Source: a virus. From it: a stretch of 64,000 bases of DNA. Under the pieces are notes generated by a model. That model did not search any database, had not been told where the DNA came from, and was given only the letters and a program-made list of their open reading frames with translations. A program made the position numbers and the translations under genes. Below, piece after piece: positions 48,601-56,063 of this stretch. Location of the stretch: positions 1 through 64,000 of IMG/VR virus record IMGVR_UViG_3300044977_000094. One strand, given 5' to 3'. Within the stretch, counting starts at the first letter, position 1. Each line of letters starts with the position of its first letter.

Positions 48601-50271
48601 CAGCCAGATCGACATGCCCGGCAGCACCGAGTCCTGCGCCGCCGCCTCAAGGCCCTTGAAAGCGCCCTTCATCCCGAGGACCTGGTCGACGAACGCGCGA
48701 CCCTCCGGAGTCAGCCGCGACATGTCCTTCTGGAACTGGTTCGCCGCCTCGTTCTCCGTGGACGCGGTCGCAGCCCACTGGAGCTGCTGCTCCTTGATCG
48801 TGTTCGTGAGGTTCCGCTCGGCGACCGCGACCTGCTGCGAGTCCATCCGCTGCTGGTACGCCGCCTGCTCCTGCGCCTGCGACACCTGGAGTTGCGCCTG
48901 CTTGACCTGCGCCGCGTTGTTCAGCTCAGTGTCAGTCAGGTTCCGCTGAGCGTCAGCAGCCTGCATCTGCGCATCGGTCAGCTGGTACTGGGCGGCGGTC
49001 ACGCCCTGCTTGGCCTGGATGACCAGCTGGCTGCCTGACACGCCCTGCTTGTTCGCCAGGTTCGCGGCGGTCTGCGCGTCCGTCTCCTGGTCGGTGGCGT
49101 CCTTGAGCTGCTGCTTGGCCTGGGCAACAGCCAGCGCCGCCTGCTCGCGGTTGAGGTCCGTGCTGTAGGCGTTCTGGTCGGTGAGAACCTGCTGGTACTC
49201 GGCCTGCTGTACCGCCAGGCTCGCCGCCGCGACGTTCAACTTCGAGTCGGCGAGCTGGTCATCAAGCTGCGTGATCTGCTCACGCGCCTGCACCCACGCC
49301 TGCGTCAGGTTGTACTGCGCCTCAGTGAGGCCGTAGTTCGCCTGCTCCAGACCCTGCTGGGCCTGCTCCACGCTCTGGATCGCCTGCACCTGACTGGCCG
49401 CGGCGTTCCGCTGCACCGACGCCAGGTTCATCTCAGCCGACTCAATCGCCTGCGCGCTGGTCACCGCATCCTGCGCCGCCTGCTCCCGCGCCTGCGTCAC
49501 CGACTGCTGCGCCTGCTGCTGCTGAACCGCATTCGAGAAACTCGTGCTGGCCAGCTGTGCCGGCGTCAGCCCAACATTCAGCGACGCCTGGTGCGCCGCC
49601 GACAACGCCGAGGCCACCGGCCCCAAAGCCAGACCACCGGTCAGACCCAGCAGCCCCATGCCGGTCGCGGCACCGCCGATCCCCGGCGCCAGCAGACTGC
49701 CGCCGAGCAACAGGTTCTGAAAGAAGCCTCCGCTCTCACCACCACCCCCACCCCCGCCACCACCGCCACCCCCGGAGGAGCCCCCGAGGCTCGGGCCGCC
49801 GGCCTGGTCCTTGAAGGCGTCGAGCTGGGCCTGTGCCTCAGCCAGCTTCGCGTCGAAGTCGCTAGTGTCCAGGCCCAGAGTCGGGTCGGCATGCTTGGTG
49901 TCGAGATCGTCCAGCTTTGCGCGGGCGTCGTCGACCTTCGCATCCAGGTCGGCAGACTCCAGGCCAACCTGCGGCCGGGCCTCCTTGACGTCGAGCTCGT
50001 CAAGCTTCGCCTTTGCGTCGTCGGCCTTCGTGTCCAGTTCGGTGTCGTCCAGCGTTACCTGCGGCTGCGCGACCGCCCCGTCGAGCTCCTCGACGGTCGC
50101 CCGCGCCTCGTCCGCCTTCGCGTCGAGCTCGGAGGTGTCCAGGGTGACCCGCACCGAGGCGCTGACGCCTGCGGTCGCCTCCTCAACGGCAGCCTCAACC
50201 TCTTCCTTGAGACCCTCAGAATCGGCGCTGACCTGCACAAACGCTGTGGCGATCCGGAAACCCTCAGCCAT
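45643..50271 (-). CDS. Tail tape measure protein with tail-lysozyme domain
   Basis: 1542 aa, the largest gene of the window. N-terminal region has four imperfect ~30-residue repeats (T/S-x-L-D-A-K-x-D-x-A-x-A, residues about 42-170), followed by a poly-Gly stretch and long coiled coil (about 240-480). Several hydrophobic segments (about 620-720, 1000-1075). An SPGE motif (HDTIPAMLSPGEGVLV) lies near residue 1140. Near residues 1335-1465 a tail-lysozyme domain is visible (FAAAGVAGNIDAESGGNPEI, GLIQWTP, YYERP). Sets tail length and opens the cell wall. Confidence 0.93.
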   Translation of the reverse strand: MAEGFRIATAFVQVSADSEGLKEEVEAAVEEATAGVSASVRVTLDTSELDAKADEARATVEELDGAVAQPQVTLDDTELDTKADDAKAKLDELDVKEARPQVGLESADLDAKVDDARAKLDDLDTKHADPTLGLDTSDFDAKLAEAQAQLDAFKDQAGGPSLGGSSGGGGGGGGGGGGESGGFFQNLLLGGSLLAPGIGGAATGMGLLGLTGGLALGPVASALSAAHQASLNVGLTPAQLASTSFSNAVQQQQAQQSVTQAREQAAQDAVTSAQAIESAEMNLASVQRNAAASQVQAIQSVEQAQQGLEQANYGLTEAQYNLTQAWVQAREQITQLDDQLADSKLNVAAASLAVQQAEYQQVLTDQNAYSTDLNREQAALAVAQAKQQLKDATDQETDAQTAANLANKQGVSGSQLVIQAKQGVTAAQYQLTDAQMQAADAQRNLTDTELNNAAQVKQAQLQVSQAQEQAAYQQRMDSQQVAVAERNLTNTIKEQQLQWAATASTENEAANQFQKDMSRLTPEGRAFVDQVLGMKGAFKGLEAAAQDSVLPGMSIWLTGISKLMPDVTSGVGRMGSAMGNAFGQFGKQMQTPQFVQVLNGLISNGIRFADIVLPAFAQFIQELALIGSKKGAVDGIAAVLAGIAHAATGLAAAVGQKTGPINAFLEAAGNIIAHVGPPLGAIVGLVATALGPLTRYLNAHPNGTVVKVIADIVAGMLAMKLANKYVSMPFKAIADGYKLISGIPGRMSKMAQTIGKAWSGVSGAATKAAQGAGRAWVNVTTAAQVWGQKITEGLGKAWVNTTTAAQVWGGKLASAVRGWGKQLGSAAQAAGKGVWTKLFGSEEITGAEGDVIPAVEGLLPKLAKTVGGWGSSLADAVKGAMPTSLDGQLLWQSAKDNGAKVVGFLTSPFEGIGSKISGMMSSAKNSIVQFVSGFGTNMQEAETASDEWAAEHGEATAMFEAQNEAAEISSEEAAAVEDASSGGIIAGIGLLVLAITYLATHWSQVWGDIKHWAEDAWNFVYNGFGKWLLPLLGPVGLIALGAIELARNWSSIWGGIKSVAEDVWSGISTGARDFVHDLSATWSGLETAFKIPVNFLITDVYKDGIENLWNSVVKAVGLGSLKLPDIPQLAAGGVLAGYSPGHDTIPAMLSPGEGVLVPEAVRAIGPGTVHALNAQYGGGRVSGPTRFAGGGVAGDDDEHKSELGKLLKKEARKRTVDRPVEHGAEHAMGFSGGGIAGVASDIWGGITGAVGKAMDVGKIVAALATGNGTALTNALNSFVGTKGATGDLAQMMLAVPKTLVGDAVNQALSMLGLGSGQLPGGSSGAVGSLPANWKAIASFLAAHGFSRFAAAGVAGNIDAESGGNPEILEIGGGGGGGLIQWTPYPPGYITGNAQADLMTQLNAILSWGGGPGMVNRATSASNAAEIYQDYYERPASLTASLPQRMASANAVYKAMGWGYDSGGWLMPGNMPVNGLGKPEAVLTPEESAAFVALAKQITAQGGTGPAGLGAKQAVINFYGTQYPNTEQMAAIQREMGLALSGV

Positions 50272-50291
50272 GGCAGGTCACCCCCCTGCCG

Positions 50292-50612
50292 TCATCCGAA
50301 GCTGAAGATCCCCTGGAAAGCCGGGTCCGCCCGAAGCGTGGTCTGCGTGCCGGGGTTGATCTGCTGACGCCCCGGCGAGTAGGCAGGACTCTGGGCGCTG
50401 GCCGGCGCCGCCGACTCCTCGTGTGAAGCAGCGATCGCACGCGACTGCATCACCCCGGCATACGCCGGGAGCCGCCACGCCAGCTTGAAGAACACGGGAC
50501 CCGAGAGTTCCATGACGTCGTCGACGCGGTGGAACGCCGACATGTCCGACGCGATGTCGTCGAGGTAGTCCAGCATCCAAGCAAGCTGGAGAAAACGCTC
50601 TTCTACTACGCT
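50292..50612 (-). CDS. Tail assembly chaperone, frameshifted C-terminal part (T)
   Basis: This frame is entered by -1 slippage at 50618-50612. After CCC-AAA it reads SVVEERFLQLAWMLDYLDDI and continues through MSAFHRVDDVMELSGPVFFK to a stop at 50292. The fused G-T product would be about 241 aa, the short G protein 136 aa. An internal ATG at 50576 could also start a 94-aa form. The T part binds tape measure in related phages. Confidence 0.85.
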   Translation of the reverse strand, partial: SVVEERFLQLAWMLDYLDDIASDMSAFHRVDDVMELSGPVFFKLAWRLPAYAGVMQSRAIAASHEESAAPASAQSPAYSPGRQQINPGTQTTLRADPAFQGIFSFG

Positions 50613-51016
50613 TTTGGGAACTCCATGGCCCCCATCACCAGCTCATTCACGACCTGGAGAATCTGCATGAGGTCCCCGGGCTCCAGCTCGTCGTACTCCC
50701 GCAGCGCCCGGTAGCCCTCCGCACCCAGGACCTTCTCCAGCATGTAGTCCACCGCAGCGTCCTCGCCCTGGGTGCGCCGCACATGGAGGGCCTGGAGCGC
50801 AATGTTCAGACCGGGCTTCGCCGGGATGCAGTACTCGCGGTCGTCGATGTAGAACAGCGGCACCATAGCGCCCTTGCTGCCACTGGTCTTCAGCCGCAGA
50901 ACCTGGAGACCACCCGGTGACTCGGCGGCCGGCTCCGGCTTCGGGCGCCGGACGGGAGCCCGCTTCGCCACCGCCTTCACCGGAGCCGCCTTCTTGCCCT
51001 GCACGGTTGCTGCCAT
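50606..51016 (-). CDS. Tail assembly chaperone G
   Basis: 136 aa. Basic, Ala/Pro-rich N-terminus (about 1-40), then the folded chaperone part: GSKGAMVPLFYIDDREYCIP, ALQALHVRRTQGEDAAVDYM, LGAEGYRALREYDELEPGDL. Ends at TAG right after the slippery site CCCAAAA. Lies between tail tube and tape measure, the normal place for this pair. Confidence 0.88.
   Translation of the reverse strand: MAATVQGKKAAPVKAVAKRAPVRRPKPEPAAESPGGLQVLRLKTSGSKGAMVPLFYIDDREYCIPAKPGLNIALQALHVRRTQGEDAAVDYMLEKVLGAEGYRALREYDELEPGDLMQILQVVNELVMGAMEFPKA
50612..50618 (-). other. -1 ribosomal frameshift site
   Basis: Minus strand reads C CCA AAA (heptamer X XXY YYZ) in the G frame, four bases before the G stop. Slipping by -1 gives CCC AAA and opens the T frame, which has no stop until 50292. 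The canonical site of the G/GT pair in long-tailed phages. Confidence 0.88.
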
Positions 51017-51069
51017 GGATCTTCCTAGGGTGAGGGTTGGCTATACGCGTCAAGCGACAGGACCGCAGG

Positions 51070-51660
51070 TCACGCCTGCTGGTCCACGATGTGAATTGGA
51101 TTGATGCCCGAGCTGACGTAGTACGCGGTGAACGTGACATCCAACGCCTGCTGCGTCTTCTTGTCGTACGACAAGGTCGCCTTGACCTGCGACAGGACCT
51201 TGCGGACGATGACGCGCCGCAGAGCAGCGGCACCCGTGCTCAGGGTCGGCGCCCACCCGTCGATGATCAGCCCGGCGTAGGTGGGCTGGGTCGCGCTGGA
51301 GGTGACGGGGATCTCCAGCGTCTCGTAGCCGGAGCCGGACGAGGTGATGCCGATGTTGTTCAGTGCGGTCTGGAGGTTGTTCAGCGTCATCTCGGACAGC
51401 TTGGCGGTGACCGTCATCTTCATCTCGGTCAGCCGGGCGCCCACGTTCATCGTGAGCTGGTCGACCGCGAGGTCGGTGTAGGTGTTGTCGACCTCCAGGT
51501 TCACCCCGCCGTCGGTGCCGCCGACGTCGGTCCACGGCGAAGACGGCGGACTGGAGGGTCCGTTCGGTGTGACGCTGGCGTCGGTCGGCTCAGTGCTGCC
51601 GAAGGGCGCGACGTACAGCCGCGCCGGTCCGAGCACCAGGTTTGCGGCATTCACAGCCAC
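51070..51660 (-). CDS. Major tail tube protein
   Basis: 196 aa. NLVLGPARLYVAPFGSTEPT, VDNTYTDLAVDQLTMNVGAR, MTVTAKLSEMTLNNLQTALN and a C-terminal beta strand AYYVSSGINPIH fit the phage tail tube family. Directly upstream of the chaperones in transcription. Confidence 0.85.
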   Translation of the reverse strand: MAVNAANLVLGPARLYVAPFGSTEPTDASVTPNGPSSPPSSPWTDVGGTDGGVNLEVDNTYTDLAVDQLTMNVGARLTEMKMTVTAKLSEMTLNNLQTALNNIGITSSGSGYETLEIPVTSSATQPTYAGLIIDGWAPTLSTGAAALRRVIVRKVLSQVKATLSYDKKTQQALDVTFTAYYVSSGINPIHIVDQQA

Positions 51661-51710
51661 AAGATCATCCCCTTAGGGTTCGGCGCCACGGCCGGGCGCG
51701 GGCATGCAAA

Positions 51711-51731
51711 AGGCCCGCACAAGGCGGGCCT
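51711..51731 (-). terminator. Hairpin with U-run before the tail tube gene
   Basis: AGGCCCGC (51711-51718) pairs with 51724-51731 over 5 bases; on the minus strand it is followed by TTTT. It would partly terminate the head transcript, or mark a boundary where the tail genes get their own promoter. Confidence 0.75.
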
Positions 51732-51753
51732 GGGAAGCTGGATCTGTGGAGCG

Positions 51754-52116
51754 TCAGAGAACGCCGACGTACTGCACGAGTGCGACCGTGACGTTTGCGG
51801 CCGTCCCGAAGTTCACGGTGACCATGCCGCTGGCGGCGATGTCGCTGGCGAACGGCCCGAGCATCTGCGTCGCGGACGCGGTCAGTGTCGGCGTCAGCGA
51901 ATTCACCGCCTGGCCCTCCACGGTGGTCCCGATCGGGATCGTGCACGTCGAACCGCCCGACGCGACCGTCACGAGCAGCACCTCACGGCCCGTGTTCTGC
52001 CACGTCACACCGCTGTTGCTGCCGAGCGTCCCGGCCGCGATCAGGGTCGTGAGGTTCAGCGGCGCGGCCGACCCGGTCTTCGGCATCTGCGTCGGGGTCA
52101 GAGTCAGCAGGCTCAT
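51754..52116 (-). CDS. Small structural protein, Ig-like
   Basis: 120 aa, beta-rich and Thr/Gly-rich: LTPTQMPKTGSAAPLNLTTL, GREVLLVTVASGGSTCTIPI, MVTVNFGTAANVTVALVQYV. Probably a virion decoration or tail protein. Overlaps the upstream 56-aa gene by four bases. Confidence 0.6.
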   Translation of the reverse strand: MSLLTLTPTQMPKTGSAAPLNLTTLIAAGTLGSNSGVTWQNTGREVLLVTVASGGSTCTIPIGTTVEGQAVNSLTPTLTASATQMLGPFASDIAASGMVTVNFGTAANVTVALVQYVGVL

Positions 52117-52283
52117 GCCGAGCCCTCCTTCTTCGCGGCCTTGGTGGTCGCCGCAGCCCCCGCGGGCTGGGCGTCGTCGGTCTCCACGAGAAGCCCCTGC
52201 GCACGCAGCACCGGGATCTCGTCCTCCGGGACCTGGATCGGGTCGCGGAGCATCGTCACGCGCACAGTGCGCAGGTCAGGCAT
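52113..52283 (-). CDS. Small protein between connectors and tail
   Basis: 56 aa (ATG 52283, CACGTGAGAGGAC upstream). VTMLRDPIQVPEDEIPVLRA, then a Lys/Ala-rich tail. Resembles small head-tail accessory proteins of actinophages with an N-terminal strand and disordered C-terminus. Function unknown. Confidence 0.55.
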   Translation of the reverse strand: MPDLRTVRVTMLRDPIQVPEDEIPVLRAQGLLVETDDAQPAGAAATTKAAKKEGSA

Positions 52284-52294
52284 GAGGTGTCCTC

Positions 52295-52792
52295 TCACGT
52301 GAGGCGGTCGTTGGCGGTGACCCACGTCAGCGCCAAGTCGCCCTGGTAGCGGGCGTAGTCGCTCTGGTCGTCGTAGATGCGGCGGAACCCGGTCGCCATG
52401 TACGCCGACAGGACCATGGCGGACGGGTAGGCGACGCTGGTTGCGCCGAGTGTCAGGAGCCGGGAGATGTGCAGTCGGTCCCAGGTCGCGCGCAGGACGG
52501 CCGTCGCGAGGGCGTTCGCCATCATCCACGGGGGTTTGTTCGAGCCGGGGTTGGTGGCCCAGCAGTCGACCTGGACCACCGGCCGGTTCACCGGCAGCAG
52601 GTCATCCGGTGTGCCGCCGGCGACGCTGACGGTCACGAATCCGGTCGCGACCCATGCGGCGGTGATGCCGGTCGCGTCAACGTCGGGCGGCAGCTGCGTG
52701 CCCACCATTGCGGGCGCAAAGCCCGGGATGCCGCCAAGCCATGCGATCGCGACGAGCTCGTCGGTGGCGTTCAGTGGCAGGGGAGCCGACAC
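52295..52792 (-). CDS. Tail terminator-like protein
   Basis: 165 aa. VQVDCWATNPGSNKPPWMMA and the C-terminal RIYDDQSDYARYQGDLALTW are typical of tail completion/terminator proteins. Position between gp10-like connector and tail tube supports this. Confidence 0.75.
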   Translation of the reverse strand: MSAPLPLNATDELVAIAWLGGIPGFAPAMVGTQLPPDVDATGITAAWVATGFVTVSVAGGTPDDLLPVNRPVVQVDCWATNPGSNKPPWMMANALATAVLRATWDRLHISRLLTLGATSVAYPSAMVLSAYMATGFRRIYDDQSDYARYQGDLALTWVTANDRLT

Positions 52793-52802
52793 GGCGCCTC
52801 CT

Positions 52803-53135
52803 CTACTCGCTGCGCTCCTGATAGAGCGCCGGGCGCAGGAACGGTTGCGGCGGTACGACCTCGGGACCAGTGATGCCCGTCGAGGGGTGGTAGACGCGGT
52901 GCCCGAGCTCGACGTACGCGGCGTAGGTGCGGCCCTGGGCGCCGCCGGTCGCGGACACGATCAAGTCGGGTCCTTCGAGGTGGTGCTCGATGCTGTCCTG
53001 GAGCGCCCCGGTGCGCTCCGGGCAGTAGCGCCGGGCATCGCCCGCAATGTCGGGGCCGAGGCGATCCTCGAAGAACGCCTCGACCGCGCTGTCGACTTCG
53101 GCCTGCCAGCCGTCGTCCATCTGCACCCTGGCCAC
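52803..53135 (-). CDS. Head-tail connector, HK97 gp10-like
   Basis: 110 aa. GDARRYCPERTGALQDSIEH and RTYAAYVELGHRVY, then PPQPFLRPALY are the hallmark of the HK97 gp10 family. Links connector ring to tail. Confidence 0.85.
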   Translation of the reverse strand: MARVQMDDGWQAEVDSAVEAFFEDRLGPDIAGDARRYCPERTGALQDSIEHHLEGPDLIVSATGGAQGRTYAAYVELGHRVYHPSTGITGPEVVPPQPFLRPALYQERSE

Positions 53136-53145
53136 GGCTTCCTCC

Positions 53146-53502
53146 TCAGTCGGAGGTGACGCCGACGCCGGACCGCCACCGCAACGTCAAGATCTTCTCG
53201 GGGGTGATGCCGGTCGGGCCGGTGGGCTGCAACTGGATGTCCTGGATCATGTAGTAGTTCCCTGATCCCTCATCAAGGAGCGTGTCGCTCGACAGGATGT
53301 CCACCCACGAGGCCACCACGCACTTGGAGGTGCGTACCGTCCTCGGCTGCTGGGTGGCCGGGTCCCAGACCTGCTTGCTGGACTCGGTGACGAACGCGGG
53401 GATCCCCGAGGAGATCGGGCTGCCGACGTCGGACACGTCCCCGTAGGCATTGGCCTCGGTCCCGCGCATGATCGTGATCCGGGTGTTCGCCAGCTCCATC
53501 AT
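53146..53502 (-). CDS. Head closure protein (head-tail adaptor)
   Basis: 118 aa. Beta-barrel pattern: NTRITIMRGTEANAYGDVSD, GIPAFVTESSKQVWDPATQQ, SWVDILSSDTLLDEGSGNYY, KILTLRWRSG. Matches phage head closure (SPP1 gp16-like) proteins by position and layout. Confidence 0.75.
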   Translation of the reverse strand: MMELANTRITIMRGTEANAYGDVSDVGSPISSGIPAFVTESSKQVWDPATQQPRTVRTSKCVVASWVDILSSDTLLDEGSGNYYMIQDIQLQPTGPTGITPEKILTLRWRSGVGVTSD

Positions 53503-53508
53503 CAGCGC

Positions 53509-54267
53509 CTACCAGTTGATCAGAGCAGCGGAGCCGAGGACGCCGGCCGTGTGCAGGATCGCTGCGGCCTGGGGAGCCAGTGGCGGGAATGGCATCGCCG
53601 TCATCGCACCGACCCGGGTCGTCGCCACGCCACCCATGCTCGTCATCGAGTACTGGCGTTTCACGCCGGTCGGATCGTTGTCGGCCAGCATGAACTGGCA
53701 CTGTGCACTGGTCGCCCGGACCAGCACGTCAAGCAGCATCGGATCAGTCGGCATGCCGACGGCGTTGGTCGCATACACCGCCCCGATCAGGTAGTGGTCC
53801 ATCGCCTCGCTCGCGCGCTGCAACATGACCGACACCAGGTCGTCAGGAGTGAACTGGTCACCCGACCAGGCCCGGTACTGCGACACAGACGCGTACACGC
53901 CCGGCGCGGGTGTGCCCGTCGGCACCGCGGCGACCGTCACCGCGAGGACGTACGCCTCGGGCTGGCCGTTCACGATGCCCGACCACGTCACCAGGTAGTC
54001 CCCGACCGCCTGGGCGGCCGGGCACGTCCACACGTACTGGTACAGACTCGTGCTCAGCCCCACCACCCCGGTCGAGGTGGTGGGGACCGGGGTGCCGGTG
54101 CCCGCGCCTGGTGTCGGCGCCGCGGCGATGCCGATGGTCACATCCGACGCCGACGCGCCCTGCCCGGAACCCGGGTAGGTCTCGAACAGCTGCGTCAGGG
54201 TGATCTGCGCGCCTTGGAGCACATCGGACTGCTGATTGCCGAGGATCGTGAACGACACAGCCGCCAC
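53509..54267 (-). CDS. Head-tail adaptor with N-terminal Ig-like extension
   Basis: 252 aa. Residues about 1-125 are beta-rich (FTILGNQQSDVLQGAQITLT ... WSGIVNGQPEAYVLAVTVAA), an Ig-like extension. The C-terminal half is helical (ASVSQYRAWSGDQFTPDDLV, MLQRASEAMDHYLIGAVYAT, VRATSAQCQFML), the gp6/gp15-type adaptor fold. The fused sandwich probably decorates the connector. Confidence 0.7.
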   Translation of the reverse strand: MAAVSFTILGNQQSDVLQGAQITLTQLFETYPGSGQGASASDVTIGIAAAPTPGAGTGTPVPTTSTGVVGLSTSLYQYVWTCPAAQAVGDYLVTWSGIVNGQPEAYVLAVTVAAVPTGTPAPGVYASVSQYRAWSGDQFTPDDLVSVMLQRASEAMDHYLIGAVYATNAVGMPTDPMLLDVLVRATSAQCQFMLADNDPTGVKRQYSMTSMGGVATTRVGAMTAMPFPPLAPQAAAILHTAGVLGSAALINW

Positions 54268-54270
54268 CTC

Positions 54271-54591
54271 CTACTCGGTGGTGCCACCCGTGAGCAGCGC
54301 GATCAGCTCGGCCTTCGTCGCCGTCGCCGCCTCGGCGCGGTCCATGCCCTGCGAGACCGCGAACTGCGCCCACACCGCGCGGGACTCGGCCCGCTTGGGC
54401 AGCGGCGGCGCGTCCGGCACCTGCACCACTTCGGCTGGCTCGGGCTCGTCGCGTTCCACCCACGGACTGCCGTCCGCCTCGACACGCGCCAGGTCGCCCC
54501 GTTCGAGGCGCTTGGCGATGCCGAGGGGCAGCGGCAGGTCGAAGAGGTGGACGGCGCCGTTCTCGCCCCGGATCCACATGGTGTCGGCCAT
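54271..54591 (-). CDS. Small head-region protein
   Basis: 106 aa. N-terminal MWIRGENGAVHLFDLPLPLG, acidic centre, C-terminal TKAELIALLTGGTTE like a small SAP/Rho-N-type helical end, often seen in phage head proteins downstream of capsid. Role unknown. Confidence 0.55.
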   Translation of the reverse strand: MADTMWIRGENGAVHLFDLPLPLGIAKRLERGDLARVEADGSPWVERDEPEPAEVVQVPDAPPLPKRAESRAVWAQFAVSQGMDRAEAATATKAELIALLTGGTTE

Positions 54592-54594
54592 GGG

Positions 54595-55047
54595 TCAGAC
54601 CAGGTTGAACGGCAGCTCGTAGGCCAGCACTGTGACGCTGGTGATCTGCGAGAAGTCGATGAACAGGTAGGTGTTGCCGCTGGAGTCGGTCTGGATGAAC
54701 CGGTCCGACGTGAGGGGGCCCACGTCCAGCGTTGCCGAGGTGGTCGACGCCGACACCAGGTCCCCGACAGAGCCCTGCGTGAACACGGCGTTCGACGGGT
54801 ACGGGCTGGTCTGCGCGCTCCCGGAGACGTTGACGCCGTTGCCGTTCGCCCGGATCGTGACGACGGTCGCCGTCGAGCCGATGATGAAGCGCAGCAGCAG
54901 CTTCCGCAGGTCGATCGTGGACCCCGGGGAGGCCGCGTTGACGCCCTGGATGTACATGGTCGCGGCGGCGCTGGTCGCGGCCGCCTCGGTGACGCTGATG
55001 CTGTCCCGGACGAGCTGGACCGGGGTGAGCTGGGTACGTGCGGTCAT
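54595..55047 (-). CDS. Small capsid-associated protein
   Basis: 150 aa; ATG 55047 with GAGGAGATCCGACC upstream. Beta-rich (AAATSAAATMYIQGVNAASP, SDRFIQTDSSGNTYLFIDFS). Directly after the major capsid gene, so a decoration protein is likely. Confidence 0.65.
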   Translation of the reverse strand: MTARTQLTPVQLVRDSISVTEAAATSAAATMYIQGVNAASPGSTIDLRKLLLRFIIGSTATVVTIRANGNGVNVSGSAQTSPYPSNAVFTQGSVGDLVSASTTSATLDVGPLTSDRFIQTDSSGNTYLFIDFSQITSVTVLAYELPFNLV

Positions 55048-55066
55048 GGTCGGATCTCCTCTCGGG

Positions 55067-55951
55067 TCAGATGCCGGTCGGGCGCTGGACGTAGGCGACG
55101 GCGATGGCGTCCGGGCGCACGAGCTTCGCGCCGAAGACGTGCAGGCCACGGACGCCGTCGGCGAAGGTCGACTGGAGGCGCAGGGCCTCGGTCTGGACGA
55201 TCTGCTCCGCGTAGGTGATCGCCATCGGGTGCCCGGCCTGGACGATCCAGTCGCTGCCCGAGTAGTTGATCGCGTTGTTCGACACGTAGATGTCGAAGCC
55301 GGCCGCGCGGCCGATCATGCCGGTCTGGAACACCTCGGAGGGCTGGCCGGTCATGTCGGTGATCGCGATGAAAGCCTGGGTCTGCTCCAGCAGGCCCTCG
55401 GCCCACGGCGGCACGACCACGTACCGGCCCTGCATCGGGATGTTCGCTTCGGTGAGCTGCACCTTCAGCGGCAGCAACACCTTCTGGTAGAAGTCCGCCG
55501 GGGTGCTGGAGGCGTACAGCGCGGGTGTGACCGGCGATCCGGACGAGCCGACGGTGTTCTGGGCGGAGACGCCGGTGTACAGGCCGGCGATGTACTGGTC
55601 TGCGGTGTCCGCCAGCTTGTAGCTCGCGCGCTCTTCCAGGTAGGACTGCATGTCCCCGGCGGCCTGGCGCCGGTCGACGTCGTCCACGGAGAAGCTGAAG
55701 CTGTAGGCCTGGTCGATGTTGAGGTCGAGGCCGGCGTCGTTCAGGGTCTGGTAGGTCAGGGTGCTGTTCGGCGTGTAGCTGGTGATCACCGGGTCGCCGA
55801 ACTGCGTGATGTGCACGACGTTGCCGGGGCCGCTGATCTCGCCCTCGTAGTCGTTGTTGACGATGCCCGCGCCGCCGAACACGAGGTTTTTCTGGAGGGC
55901 CGCGAGGATGACCTTCGACCAAATTTCCGGCTTGAATGCCAGTACAGACAT
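55067..55951 (-). CDS. Major capsid protein
   Basis: 294 aa, HK97 fold of the P22-like/actinophage type: FKPEIWSKVILAALQKNLVF, GDPVITSYTPNSTLTYQTLN, QAYSFSFSVDDVDRRQAAGD, VVVPPWAEGLLEQTQAFIAI, GFDIYVSNNAINYSG. Size and place downstream of a scaffold gene fit. No delta-domain protease is encoded nearby. Confidence 0.9.
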   Translation of the reverse strand: MSVLAFKPEIWSKVILAALQKNLVFGGAGIVNNDYEGEISGPGNVVHITQFGDPVITSYTPNSTLTYQTLNDAGLDLNIDQAYSFSFSVDDVDRRQAAGDMQSYLEERASYKLADTADQYIAGLYTGVSAQNTVGSSGSPVTPALYASSTPADFYQKVLLPLKVQLTEANIPMQGRYVVVPPWAEGLLEQTQAFIAITDMTGQPSEVFQTGMIGRAAGFDIYVSNNAINYSGSDWIVQAGHPMAITYAEQIVQTEALRLQSTFADGVRGLHVFGAKLVRPDAIAVAYVQRPTGI

Positions 55952-56030
55952 GTTTCACCCCATTAAGTAGGTGGGTTGAGTGGCTGGTGGTGTCCGGCCA
56001 CCCCGCCCGGGGGTGCATGCCGTGGTACGT

Positions 56031-56057
56031 GCCGCCCGCGCTCCAGGCGCGAGCGGC
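56031..56057 (-). terminator. Hairpin between scaffold and capsid genes
   Basis: 11-bp stem with one mismatch (56031-56041 with 56047-56057), 5-base loop, within the 112-base gap. Possibly an mRNA processing or attenuation element that sets capsid versus scaffold levels. Confidence 0.4.
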
Positions 56058-56063
56058 GTGGTG

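Noticed and set aside
53551-55218. Long plus-strand frame across the head-tail connector genes
   Set aside because: Shadow of the minus-strand virion genes; His/Arg-rich and no ribosome site.
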